DNA of 64,000 nt from Nocardioides pocheonensis (GTDB lineage Bacteria > Actinomycetota > Actinomycetes > Propionibacteriales > Nocardioidaceae). The stretch lies in NCBI RefSeq assembly GCF_003725535.1, contig NZ_RJSF01000040.1:328370-392369 (forward strand). Reading direction: 5' to 3'. Of the stretch, positions 17,980-26,426 are shown piece by piece (the stretch's first letter is position 1; each line of letters starts with the position of its first letter). Under the pieces are notes generated by a model. It saw only the letters and a program-made list of their open reading frames with translations. It was not told the DNA's origin and searched no databases. Position numbers and translations under genes: made by a program.

Positions 17980-18959
17980 TGCTGATCACGAGGACCCCGC
18001 TGAGGATCACCCTGGGTGGTGGTGGCACCGACCTGCCGTCGTACTACCAGGAGCACGGCGGCATGGTCGTGTCGGCCGCGATCAACAAGCACATCTACAT
18101 CTCGGTCAACCGCACGTTCACCGACGACTACTTCCTCAAGTACTCCCAGCTCGAGCGCGTGGACAAGGTGGCGCAGATCGAGCACCCCATCGTGCGCGAG
18201 GTCCTGTCGATCCACGACATCGGACCGTCGGTGGAGATCGTCAGCACCGCGGACATCCCGGCCGGCACCGGCCTGGGCTCGTCGGGGTCGTTCACGGTCG
18301 GTCTCCTCAAGGCCGTCCACGCCGTCCAGCGCAACCACGTCAGCGCGGCCGACCTGGCGAGCGAGGCGTGCGAGATCGAGATCGACCGGCTCGGCCGTCG
18401 GGTCGGCAAGCAGGACCAGTACGTCGCCTCCTTCGGCGGGATCACGCGGTTCGACTTCAACCCCGACGGGACCGTCGGGGTCGAGCCGGCTCGGCTCTCG
18501 GCCGACACGGTCGCCGACCTCGAGCAGCACCTCCTGATGTTCTTCACCGGCTACTCGCGCGCTGCCGACGAGGTGCTCGCCGAGCAGGACCGCAAGTCGA
18601 AGGACGGGGACGCCGAGATGATCGACAACCTGCACTTCGTCAAGGACCTCGGCCTGCGTCAGCTCGCCGCCCTGGAGGCTGACCGGACCGACGTCTTCGC
18701 GGACCTCATGCACGAGCACTGGCTGAACAAGAAGAAGCGCTCGACGTCGATGTCGAACGACCGGATCGACCACCTCTACCGCGTCGGTCGCGACCACGGC
18801 GCCCTCGGCGGCAAGCTGGTCGGCGCGGGTGCCGGTGGCTTCCTCATGTTCTACGCCGCGGACACCCGGAGGCTCCGGGCGGCGATGCGCGAGGAGGGCA
18901 TGGCGGAGCTCCGCTTCGGGGTGGACCAGGGCGGCAGCACCGTGCTCGTCCGGGAGTAG
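17979..18959 (+). CDS. hddA: GHMP kinase, heptose 7-phosphate kinase-like (HddA)
   Basis: A 326-residue GHMP kinase. Motif 1 is RTPLRITLGGGGTDLPSYY and motif 2 is PAGTGLGSSGSFTVGLL near residue 95, which binds ATP. The C-terminal GGKLVGAGAGGFLMF near residue 282 is motif 3. HddA phosphorylates D-glycero-D-manno-heptose 7-phosphate at C1, and this length and order of motifs fit. The true start is the ATG overlapping the previous stop (TGATG). The gene next to it encodes the matching nucleotidyltransferase. Fucokinase- or galactokinase-like activity is the main alternative. Confidence 0.8.
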   Translation: MLITRTPLRITLGGGGTDLPSYYQEHGGMVVSAAINKHIYISVNRTFTDDYFLKYSQLERVDKVAQIEHPIVREVLSIHDIGPSVEIVSTADIPAGTGLGSSGSFTVGLLKAVHAVQRNHVSAADLASEACEIEIDRLGRRVGKQDQYVASFGGITRFDFNPDGTVGVEPARLSADTVADLEQHLLMFFTGYSRAADEVLAEQDRKSKDGDAEMIDNLHFVKDLGLRQLAALEADRTDVFADLMHEHWLNKKKRSTSMSNDRIDHLYRVGRDHGALGGKLVGAGAGGFLMFYAADTRRLRAAMREEGMAELRFGVDQGGSTVLVRE

Positions 18960-18966
18960 GAGAGCC

Positions 18967-19731
18967 ATGCAGTGCGTCATCCTCGCCGGGGGCCTCGGCA
19001 CCAGGATGTGGCCGGTCGCGGAGTCCGTCCCGAAGACCCTGCTCCCGGTGGCGGGCCGGCCGTTCGCGGACTGGCAGCTCAGGTGGCTGGTTCGCTCGGG
19101 CATCGACTCGGTCGTCTACTGCATCGGCTACCTCGGCGAGCAGATCCGTGACTTCGTGGGTGACGGTGGCGCGTGGGGCCTCTCGGTCCGGTACGTCGAC
19201 GAGGGCGACCAGCTCAGGGGCACCGCGGGAGCGCTGCGCCTCGCCGCCGACGAGGGCGTGCTGGACGACAGCTTCCTCGTCCTCTACGGCGACTCGTGGC
19301 TGCAGGTCGACCCCGGTGACGTGTTCCGCGCGAGCGAGGCGTCCGGGCTCCCAGCACTGATGACCGTCTTCGAGAACGAGGGCCGGTGGGACGGCAGCAA
19401 CGTCGTCTACCGCGACGGACGGGTGCTGCGCTACGAGAAGGGGCTCGACCCGGTGCCCGCGGACATGCGCTGGATCGACTACGGCCTGTCGGTCTACACC
19501 CGAGCGGTGATCGAGGCCCACGTCGGACCCGACGAGGTCGCCGACCTCGCGCCGATCTGCACGGCCCTCGCGGCCGGCGGCCGGCTGGCCGGCTACCCGG
19601 TGACCGAGCGGTTCTACGAGATCGGGTCGCCGTCGGGCCACAGCGAGCTCTCCGACCTGCTGCGCGCCCAGGACGCCGAGCCCCGGAACCCGTCAGGAGA
19701 CCCCCGAGAGCACGATCCGGTCGACCGGTGA
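18967..19731 (+). CDS. hddC: sugar-phosphate nucleotidyltransferase, HddC-like
   Basis: A 254-residue nucleotidyltransferase. The signature CVILAGGLGTRMWPVAESV with PKTLLPVAGRP lies at residues 3-31, VLYGDSWLQVD gives the metal Asp, and GRWDGSNVVYRDG and FYEIGSPSGH fit the mannose-1-phosphate guanylyltransferase/HddC group. HddC would make GDP-heptose from heptose 1-phosphate. GGAGA lies upstream of the ATG. It closes the operon that starts at 12405. Its last 39 bases overlap the end of the convergent membrane-protein gene. Confidence 0.8.
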   Translation: MQCVILAGGLGTRMWPVAESVPKTLLPVAGRPFADWQLRWLVRSGIDSVVYCIGYLGEQIRDFVGDGGAWGLSVRYVDEGDQLRGTAGALRLAADEGVLDDSFLVLYGDSWLQVDPGDVFRASEASGLPALMTVFENEGRWDGSNVVYRDGRVLRYEKGLDPVPADMRWIDYGLSVYTRAVIEAHVGPDEVADLAPICTALAAGGRLAGYPVTERFYEIGSPSGHSELSDLLRAQDAEPRNPSGDPREHDPVDR

Positions 19732-22700
19732 GCCACCCTCCTGGAGCAGGTTGAGCCGATCGGCCTCGACCCCGCGCCACGCGAGACAGCTCCCGACGCG
19801 CACCCGGAGTGCCCGGAGATCCGGAAGGGTGCGGGCCCTGATCACGTGACCGGCTGAGCCGGCGGGCCCGCCGTCCACCAGGGTGAGCGTGCTGGCTCCC
19901 ATCGCGTGCCCACCCGAGGACAGCGTGGCGAGGTGGTAGTCGGAGAGCCGCAGCCCCGCAGGGACCTCGACCGGCGACAGCGTGCCCGTCGACGTCTGCA
20001 GCGAGTCCAGCCGGCCCAGGGGCGCCGACCCCGGCCGACGGGTCGCGGGAGCGTCGTCCTCGCCGTCGGCCACGGCGAGCGGGGTCGAGCCGCTGGCGCC
20101 GATCGCGACGACCTGGACGTCTCCGGCCGCCGGGATCACCACGTCCGCGTCGAAGCCGGCCTGCGCAGCGCCGGCGATCCCGATCGTGGCCGCGAGCCGC
20201 GGTCGGGGCTCGTGCGCGGCCAGGGTCGCGACCGTGGTCCCGCCGACGCGGACGACGATCGTCCGGACACCGGCGTCGGTCGTGGGGTCGTACGCCCAGC
20301 CGGAGACCACGAGCCGGCGTACGGAGCTGGGCCGACCGACGCCCAGCGTGACCGGCGTGCCCGAACCCGCGGACGGCAGGTAGGCCGCGGCGAGGCCCCA
20401 GTCGCAGGTCGAGCGGTCCAGGTCGGTCGTCTCCGGGGGCTCGGCGAGGGCCGGCAGGGCGGGGCGGGAGCGCACCAGGTCGTTGCGCAGCAGGAAGAGC
20501 ATGCCGTGGCTCCGGACCACCGGCGTCCAGCCGGAGAGCACGAAGTCCGAGACGAGGTAGTGGCGCACCTGGTTGCTGACGCCGTCCCAGGTCGCCAGCC
20601 CGAAGAGGTCGCTGTCGAAGACCACGACGCGGGGACGGGCCACCTCGAGCCGGCGGACCAGGTCGCGCTGCGCGTCCGGGGCGATCGCCATGCTCACGTG
20701 GAAGTACCGCGTCGCCGGGGCCGTGTGGAGCAGGAAATGGACGATGCCGGGGCTGTTGCTGAAGTCGAAGACCGGACCGTCCCCGCCCAGGCTCCGTACG
20801 ACGGCCCCGAGGTCCGAGAGGGTGTCCGGCGCCATCGCCTGGGCGGCGTGGTAGCCGATGCCGGGCGTGCGCAGGCCCGATGCGGTCGCGACCGCTCTGC
20901 CGGGGGCGTCCCAGGCCGCGGAGGCGGTCACGGGGACGGCCACCAGGAGGAAGGCGGTGGCGAGCGTGGGGAGCGGCAGACTGCTCGTGAGCCTGGGCCC
21001 GGCCAGCGTGCCGGAGCGCCACCGGCTCTCGAGGCGGCCGAAGCCCACGGCGAGCCAGACGAACACGAGGGGGAGTGCGGCGGTGACCGACTGCTGCACG
21101 TGCGGGTCGTCGAAGCGTCCGACCGCCTTCTCGCCGTACAGGCCGGCGAACAGTGCGGTCGCCAGCAGCAGCCAGGTGATCTCGTCGGTGGGCCGGCGCT
21201 CGAGGAGGGCGCGTCCGAGGACGGCGAAGGTGACCACGACGAGCGCCGTCGTGGCGCAGAAGGTCAGGTACCACGCGGTCGAGACGTACGGGCCGACGGG
21301 CAGGGTGCCCGACTCCGCGTGCCCGGGGCCGAAGAGCCGGTAGTAGCCGACGAAGTCGGACGCCGCGTGCTGGGTCGCCAGGTAGAGCAGCCACACCGCC
21401 GACAAGGCCGCGCCCGTCACGCCGAACGTCACCGTCCGGCGCAGCCCGGAGACGACTGAGTCGCCAGGCGTCCGCTGGACGACGTCGGCGGCCAGGAGAG
21501 CCACGGCGCAGGCGACCACCTGGTACACCGCCTCGGGGACGAGGACCGCCTCGACGAACAGGCCAAAGGTCAGTGCCACCGTCCAGGCGGGGGAGCGCGT
21601 GCGGATCGCCTGTCCGAGGATCACGAACACGTACGCCGCGCCGAGCCACCGGTCCGGGAACGCGAGGTGCTGTGCGGCCGTGACCGCCAGCACAAGGGCG
21701 GGCACCGCCGCGAACGCCCGTCCGCGTGCGGACCACGCGCCGAGGGCGTAGAGACCGATCCAGCCGAGCGGGATCCAGACGACGCCGGACGCAGCCTGCG
21801 AGCCCCAGAGGCTGTGCTCGAAGAGGTGGAACCCGACGACACTCCTCAGCGCGTCCTCGAAGACGCCGTGGATGAAGATGAAGTCGCGCCACGGGAAGAA
21901 GCCGTGGCCCAGGAGGTCGGCCCCGGTCACGCCCTGCATGTCGTCGAAGCCCTCGATGCGCACGACCTGGCCGGGCATCCTCGCGACCAGCAGGAACAGG
22001 ACGGCGGGCACGACCAGCGTTGTCGCCGCCCGGCTCCCGAGCCGTGCGAGCGAACCGCCCCGCCGGTGTGTCCGGGCGAGGTGGAGGCAGAGCAGGCCGA
22101 CCACGACGAGTGGGCACCACCAGGGGAGCCAGCGCCAGTGGTCGCGACCGGCCCGGTCGACCTCGACCGCGCTCCCGTGCGCGAACAGCCAGACCGCGAC
22201 CGGAGCGAGGAGTCCTGACACGAGCCCGTTCACCGTGGCCACGGCCGCGGGCAGGTCCTGGGCCGCACGGCGAGCCACGAGCGCGCCCAGGGCGACCACC
22301 GAGCCGGCGTACGCGACGGCGGCGAGGGAGCCCCCCAGGTCGACGTGGCCGCCCGGTGAGGCGGAGACGGTGCTCACTGCGAGAGCGACGAGTGCGCTGC
22401 TCAGGACGACCTGCGCAGCTGTGGTCACACGCCCCTCCCGAGCGCCCACGGGGGCCGCAGACCCGACGGGGCCCGTGGGCCAGGGGTCGAGGTGGTCGCC
22501 CGAAGTGTCCGACGGCGAGCTGAAGCGGCGGCGGAGCAGCGCGACGACCAGGACGAGGCAGAGCGGGAGGACCCAGACGACCAGGCGGTAGACGAGGAAC
22601 TGGCGGTGGAAGTCGAAGCCGGCGAAGGAGGGATAGCCGACGATCTCGACCGGGGGCGCCAGGCCTTCGGCCACGGCACGCCAGCCGACGACCCCAGCCA

Positions 22701-22794
22701 CGCAGACCAGCAGGACGACCAGCACGCGAACCGCGGCACCTGGGCGACCCTTGACCGGCTCGTGACCCTTCACGTCAGGGTCGGGGGTGCTCAT
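19693..22794 (-). CDS. large polytopic membrane protein with C-terminal beta domain, GT-C-like candidate
   Basis: A 1033-residue protein. A first helix near residues 22-42 (VRVLVVLLVCVAGVVGW) is followed by more than ten further helices to about residue 640. An extracytoplasmic region follows. One segment at about residues 822-900 contains LVVSGWAYDPTTDAGV and PRPRLAATIG, a pattern typical of the small beta domain found at the end of many actinobacterial secreted proteins. The ATG at 22794 has GGGAG six bases upstream; the frame upstream only mirrors the divergent epimerase gene. A TAGGGT box at 22853-22848 may be its promoter. Length and topology suggest a transferase acting on lipid-linked sugars; no known family is recognised. 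Confidence 0.65.
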   Translation of the reverse strand: MSTPDPDVKGHEPVKGRPGAAVRVLVVLLVCVAGVVGWRAVAEGLAPPVEIVGYPSFAGFDFHRQFLVYRLVVWVLPLCLVLVVALLRRRFSSPSDTSGDHLDPWPTGPVGSAAPVGAREGRVTTAAQVVLSSALVALAVSTVSASPGGHVDLGGSLAAVAYAGSVVALGALVARRAAQDLPAAVATVNGLVSGLLAPVAVWLFAHGSAVEVDRAGRDHWRWLPWWCPLVVVGLLCLHLARTHRRGGSLARLGSRAATTLVVPAVLFLLVARMPGQVVRIEGFDDMQGVTGADLLGHGFFPWRDFIFIHGVFEDALRSVVGFHLFEHSLWGSQAASGVVWIPLGWIGLYALGAWSARGRAFAAVPALVLAVTAAQHLAFPDRWLGAAYVFVILGQAIRTRSPAWTVALTFGLFVEAVLVPEAVYQVVACAVALLAADVVQRTPGDSVVSGLRRTVTFGVTGAALSAVWLLYLATQHAASDFVGYYRLFGPGHAESGTLPVGPYVSTAWYLTFCATTALVVVTFAVLGRALLERRPTDEITWLLLATALFAGLYGEKAVGRFDDPHVQQSVTAALPLVFVWLAVGFGRLESRWRSGTLAGPRLTSSLPLPTLATAFLLVAVPVTASAAWDAPGRAVATASGLRTPGIGYHAAQAMAPDTLSDLGAVVRSLGGDGPVFDFSNSPGIVHFLLHTAPATRYFHVSMAIAPDAQRDLVRRLEVARPRVVVFDSDLFGLATWDGVSNQVRHYLVSDFVLSGWTPVVRSHGMLFLLRNDLVRSRPALPALAEPPETTDLDRSTCDWGLAAAYLPSAGSGTPVTLGVGRPSSVRRLVVSGWAYDPTTDAGVRTIVVRVGGTTVATLAAHEPRPRLAATIGIAGAAQAGFDADVVIPAAGDVQVVAIGASGSTPLAVADGEDDAPATRRPGSAPLGRLDSLQTSTGTLSPVEVPAGLRLSDYHLATLSSGGHAMGASTLTLVDGGPAGSAGHVIRARTLPDLRALRVRVGSCLAWRGVEADRLNLLQEGGSPVDRIVLSGVS

Positions 22795-23017
22795 GCCGCG
22801 CTCCCGTCGGTCTCCTGGTCGGTCACGGGTCGGGTGCAACCGCGGCGACCCTACAACGCCGCGCGGGCCGGGCGCGGGCGACGCGCGCGACGCCGGGCGC
22901 GGATCGACCACCGCCTCCGCACAGGTAGAGTGCTGCGGAGAAATCGACCCACGAGGTGCCTGCCGGTCGTGCGCTGCGCGCGGCCGCTCCGGAGCGGGCT
23001 GACTAGTTTGGATGGGG

Positions 23018-24118
23018 ATGGCGAACACTTCTGCACGCGAACCTGTCGTGCTCGTGACCGGAGGCGCGGGCTTCATCGGCACCGCGTTGAGCGGGGAGCT
23101 GCTCCAGCAGGGGCTCCGCACGATCGCTGTCGACGACCTGATCGAGCAGGTCCACCCGGGACGCGCCCGCCCCGAGGCCCTTCCCGAGGCGATCGAGCTC
23201 GTGCAGGCCGACGTCGCGAGCGCCGACACGTGGGACCGCCTGCTCGAGGAGGTCGAGCCGCGGATCGTCGTGGTCCTCGCCGCTGAGACGGGCACGGCCC
23301 AGTCGCTGACCGAGTCCACCCGGCACACCATGACCAACGTCGTGGGCACCTCGAGGATGCTCGACGCCTTCGTCCGGCACGAGGCGATGCCCGAGCACGT
23401 GGTCGTCACGTCCAGCCGAGCCGTCTACGGGGAAGGATCCTGGCGCACCCCCGACGGCCAGGTGTTCAACCCGCCGCCCCGGTCGCACACGCAGCTGGAG
23501 CGCGCCGAGTGGGACCACCGCGACGCGTCGGGCGTGCCCGCCACGCCGATCCCGATGGACGCCGCCCACACGCAGCCGTCGCCGTCGAGCGTCTACGGCT
23601 CCACGAAGCTCGCCCAGGAGCTGATCCTGCGCAACTGGGCGAGCGCCTTCTCGATCCCGCTCTCGGTGCTCCGGCTGCAGAACGTCTACGGCCCGGGCCA
23701 GTCCCCGCACAACCCGTACACCGGCATCGTGACCCTCTTCCACCGGCTGGCGTCGCGTGGACAGACCCTCGACGTCTACGAGGACGGCGACATCGGGCGC
23801 GACTTCGTCTACATCGACGACGTCGTGAGCGCCCTGGCCGCCTGCATCGCCCGGCCGCCGAGCGCCGAGGACCTGCGCGTCCTCGACGTGGGCACCGGCG
23901 TCGTCACGACGATCCTCGACGCGGCGCGCACCATCGCCGGCATGTACGGCGCTCCCGACCCGGTCGTCTCGGGCAAGTTCCGCGACGGTGACGTCCGGTA
24001 CGCGGTCGCCGACATCACCCGGACACGCGACGAGCTCAAGTGGGAGCCGCAGTGGACGTTCGCCGCCGGCAGCTCCACGCTGTCGGAGTGGCTCGAGCGG
24101 GGTGGGTTCCTTGGCTGA
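23018..24118 (+). CDS. NAD-dependent epimerase/dehydratase (extended SDR)
   Basis: A 366-residue SDR. VLVTGGAGFIGTALSGELL binds NAD, VVTSSRAVYGEG carries the conserved Ser region, and SSVYGSTKLAQE gives the catalytic Tyr (about residue 193) and Lys. LRLQNVYGPGQSPHNPYTG and DFVYIDDVVSAL match GDP-mannose or UDP-sugar epimerases. The ATG at 23018 is preferred to the one at 23012 because TAGTTT lies eight bases before it, implying a leaderless mRNA. The insertion PPPRSHTQLERAEWDH before the Tyr is longer than in most relatives. It begins the second plus-strand run of the island. Confidence 0.83.
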   Translation: MANTSAREPVVLVTGGAGFIGTALSGELLQQGLRTIAVDDLIEQVHPGRARPEALPEAIELVQADVASADTWDRLLEEVEPRIVVVLAAETGTAQSLTESTRHTMTNVVGTSRMLDAFVRHEAMPEHVVVTSSRAVYGEGSWRTPDGQVFNPPPRSHTQLERAEWDHRDASGVPATPIPMDAAHTQPSPSSVYGSTKLAQELILRNWASAFSIPLSVLRLQNVYGPGQSPHNPYTGIVTLFHRLASRGQTLDVYEDGDIGRDFVYIDDVVSALAACIARPPSAEDLRVLDVGTGVVTTILDAARTIAGMYGAPDPVVSGKFRDGDVRYAVADITRTRDELKWEPQWTFAAGSSTLSEWLERGGFLG

Positions 24119-26120
24119 CGAGACCGGAGTGGTCGACTCCGTCATCGCGCTCGTCTGGGCCCGGGGGCGGCTGACCAGGTGGCTGCCCACCATCACCCGG
24201 CTGCTGGCGCTCCCGGACGTCTCCGAGGTGGTGGTCGCGACCGACAGCAGCCGTCCGGACGACGAGCTGCCCGCCCATGCGGCCGTCCGGGTCGTCCACC
24301 CGCGGACGTTCCGGGAGTCGCTCCGCGACGTTGCTGCCGGGGCTGACCGGCCGATCCTGGTCGTCACCGCGCCGACGATCGCTCCGCTCGACGGGTTCGG
24401 CACGTCCCGCGCGATCATGTCGGCGGACCTGCGCGTCGCCTCGGTGTCGTTCCTGTGCAACTCGGCCGGGCACCTGAGCTTCCCGAACCGCAACCGGCCC
24501 AACAAGTTCGCGGTGGAGGGTCACGACGAGACCAGCCTCACGCGACGGCTGCGCACGACGGACCCCGACCTGCGGCCGGTGCCGATCCACGCCGTCGCCG
24601 GCCCGGCCACCTTGATCTCGCGCGACTGCGTGGTCGTCACCGGTGGGCCGGACGAGGAGTTCGCCGGCGACCCCGAGGTCGCCGTCGTCGAGATGCTGCT
24701 GCGCGCCGCGAGGCGCGGGATGCGCTCGATGCTGGACCCTGCGACGTACGTGAACCGCCCGTGGGAGGACGAGCACTGGGGCCCCGCGCCGCTCACGCTG
24801 CAGCCGGTGCGGCGGCGGCTTCGTGAGCTCCACGGCTTCTTCCCCCGGCTCCACCTCGAGCAGGCGCAGGACCCGAACTCCCCCCTCGGTCTCGCCCTCG
24901 CCACGGCGCGGGCCAAGGCGCAGGGGCTCCGGGTGATGATCGACGCCTCGTGCCTCGGGCCGGTCGAGAACGGCACCCAGGTGCAGACCCTGGCGTTGAT
25001 CGACGCTCTCGCCCAGCGCGACGACGTGCGCTGGGTGGGCGTGGCGCTCGCCGGCCCCATTCCCCGGTACGCCGAGAAGGTGCTGGTCCGGCCGAAGGTC
25101 GAGGTGCTGCGTGTCGAGGCGCTGAGGTTCCCGCCCGGCTCGCCGAAGGCCGACGTCCTGCACCGGCCGTTCCAGCCCAGCCGGCTGCCGTGGCGCAACT
25201 GGCGCGGGGTGGCCGACCGGATCGTGCTGACCATCCAGGACCTGATCGCCTACGACATCGGCGCCTACTACGTGCCCGCCGAGTGGCTGGCCTACCGCGA
25301 CAACATCCTGGCCGGTGTGTCGATGTCCGACGGTGTCGTCGTGATCTCGCACGACGTCGCCGAGAGCCTGCACCAGGAGCGGCTCCCGGTCGTCGAGGAG
25401 CGGCTGTTCGTCATCGAGAACGGCACCGACCACCTGACCGGTCTCGAGGAGGACGAGTTCCCCGCCGAGCTGCACGAACGCGGCTGGGCCGCCCGTCCCT
25501 TCCTGGTCGTCCTCGGAGCGAACTACTCGCACAAGAACCGCGACCTGGCGATCCGCACGCTGCGGATCCTGCGTGAGCAGCGGCCCGACCTGGGTCTCGT
25601 GCTCGCCGGCGTGGCCGTGCCGGAGGGCTCGAGCAGGGTGATCGAGGCCGTCGAGTCGTTCGGTGCCGAGGAGGTCATCACGATCCCCGACGTCACCTCG
25701 GAGGAGCGCAACTGGCTGCTCCGGCACGCGGAGATCTGCCTCTACCCGACGGCCGCGGAGGGCTTCGGCCTGGTTCCGTTCGAGGCGGCCCGCTTCGGCA
25801 CGCCCACCGTCTTCGCCCGGTTCGGCCCCCTCGCCGAGGTGCTCCCCGACGTGCCCTACGCTGCGGAGTCCTGGGACCCTGCGGCGCTCGCGGCGGTCTG
25901 CGAGGAGCTGCTGGGCGACCCGCAGAGGAGCCGCGACCAGGTCGAGGCCACCCTCAAGGCAGGCACCCGGTACACCTGGGAGGCGACGGCGGAGGGCCTG
26001 GTGGCGGCGTACCGTCGGCTGATCGCCGAGCCGCCCCGAGTTCTGCCGGCGAAGCCCGCCAAGTCCGACAAGCAGGCCCCCCGCAAGGCGGCCGACCGAA
26101 CTGCGCGCACCAAGGAGTGA
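24111..26120 (+). CDS. GT4-type glycosyltransferase with a long unique N-terminal domain
   Basis: A 669-residue protein. The C-terminal half (from about residue 280) is GT-B: VMIDASCLGPVENGTQVQ, IVLTIQDLIAY, VVISHDVAESL, FVIENGTDHL, FLVVLGANYSHKNRDLA and the E-x7-E motif in AAEGFGLVPFEAARFG, which binds the nucleotide-sugar phosphates. The first 270 residues (VALVWARGRLTRWLPTI and onward) resemble a GT2-like fold only loosely. The frame has no ATG near the natural start. TTG at 24111 with GGGGTGGG four bases upstream is chosen; GTG at 24102 is the alternative. A Lys/Ala-rich tail ends the protein. It would add a sugar to the cytosolic glycan intermediate. Confidence 0.82.
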   Translation: MADETGVVDSVIALVWARGRLTRWLPTITRLLALPDVSEVVVATDSSRPDDELPAHAAVRVVHPRTFRESLRDVAAGADRPILVVTAPTIAPLDGFGTSRAIMSADLRVASVSFLCNSAGHLSFPNRNRPNKFAVEGHDETSLTRRLRTTDPDLRPVPIHAVAGPATLISRDCVVVTGGPDEEFAGDPEVAVVEMLLRAARRGMRSMLDPATYVNRPWEDEHWGPAPLTLQPVRRRLRELHGFFPRLHLEQAQDPNSPLGLALATARAKAQGLRVMIDASCLGPVENGTQVQTLALIDALAQRDDVRWVGVALAGPIPRYAEKVLVRPKVEVLRVEALRFPPGSPKADVLHRPFQPSRLPWRNWRGVADRIVLTIQDLIAYDIGAYYVPAEWLAYRDNILAGVSMSDGVVVISHDVAESLHQERLPVVEERLFVIENGTDHLTGLEEDEFPAELHERGWAARPFLVVLGANYSHKNRDLAIRTLRILREQRPDLGLVLAGVAVPEGSSRVIEAVESFGAEEVITIPDVTSEERNWLLRHAEICLYPTAAEGFGLVPFEAARFGTPTVFARFGPLAEVLPDVPYAAESWDPAALAAVCEELLGDPQRSRDQVEATLKAGTRYTWEATAEGLVAAYRRLIAEPPRVLPAKPAKSDKQAPRKAADRTARTKE

Positions 26121-26121
26121 C

Positions 26122-26424
26122 ATGCCCAAGTCCGAAGCCTCCGAGCCGGCCGAGGTGACCAACACCGTCGACCTCGACCAGCTCTCGCTGAGCCAGAGCC
26201 TCCTGGACTTCGAGGTGGCGAACGCGCGCGTCATCGACCTGACCAGGCGCCTGACCGCGATGAACAAGGAGCTCGTCAAGACGACGACGGCCCTGCAGAA
26301 GGCTCAGCTGCGCAATCGTCAGCTGACCACCGAGCTCAAGGCGATCAAGGGCTCCCGTGCCTTCCGGTCCGCTGAGGTCGCGTCGCGCATCGCTCGCAGC
26401 GCCCGGGCCCGGCTGGGCGGGTGA
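26122..26424 (+). CDS. small coiled-coil protein of the glycan island
   Basis: A 100-residue protein with AAGGAG before its ATG and one base between it and the preceding stop. Residues 20-75 (DFEVANARVIDLTRRL, MNKELVKTTTALQKAQ) have heptad-like spacing and look like a coiled coil. The end SRAFRSAEVASRIARSARAR is basic. Similar coils ending in a basic AIKGSRAFR-like stretch occur at the ends of actinobacterial glycosyltransferases, so this may be a detached partner or scaffold for the flanking transferases. That is inference. Confidence 0.6.
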   Translation: MPKSEASEPAEVTNTVDLDQLSLSQSLLDFEVANARVIDLTRRLTAMNKELVKTTTALQKAQLRNRQLTTELKAIKGSRAFRSAEVASRIARSARARLGG

Positions 26425-26426
26425 CG

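Noticed and set aside
22795-23409. Upstream extension of the large membrane-protein gene on the minus strand
   Set aside because: It mirrors the divergent epimerase gene. A Shine-Dalgarno sequence and ATG at 22794 give the natural start.
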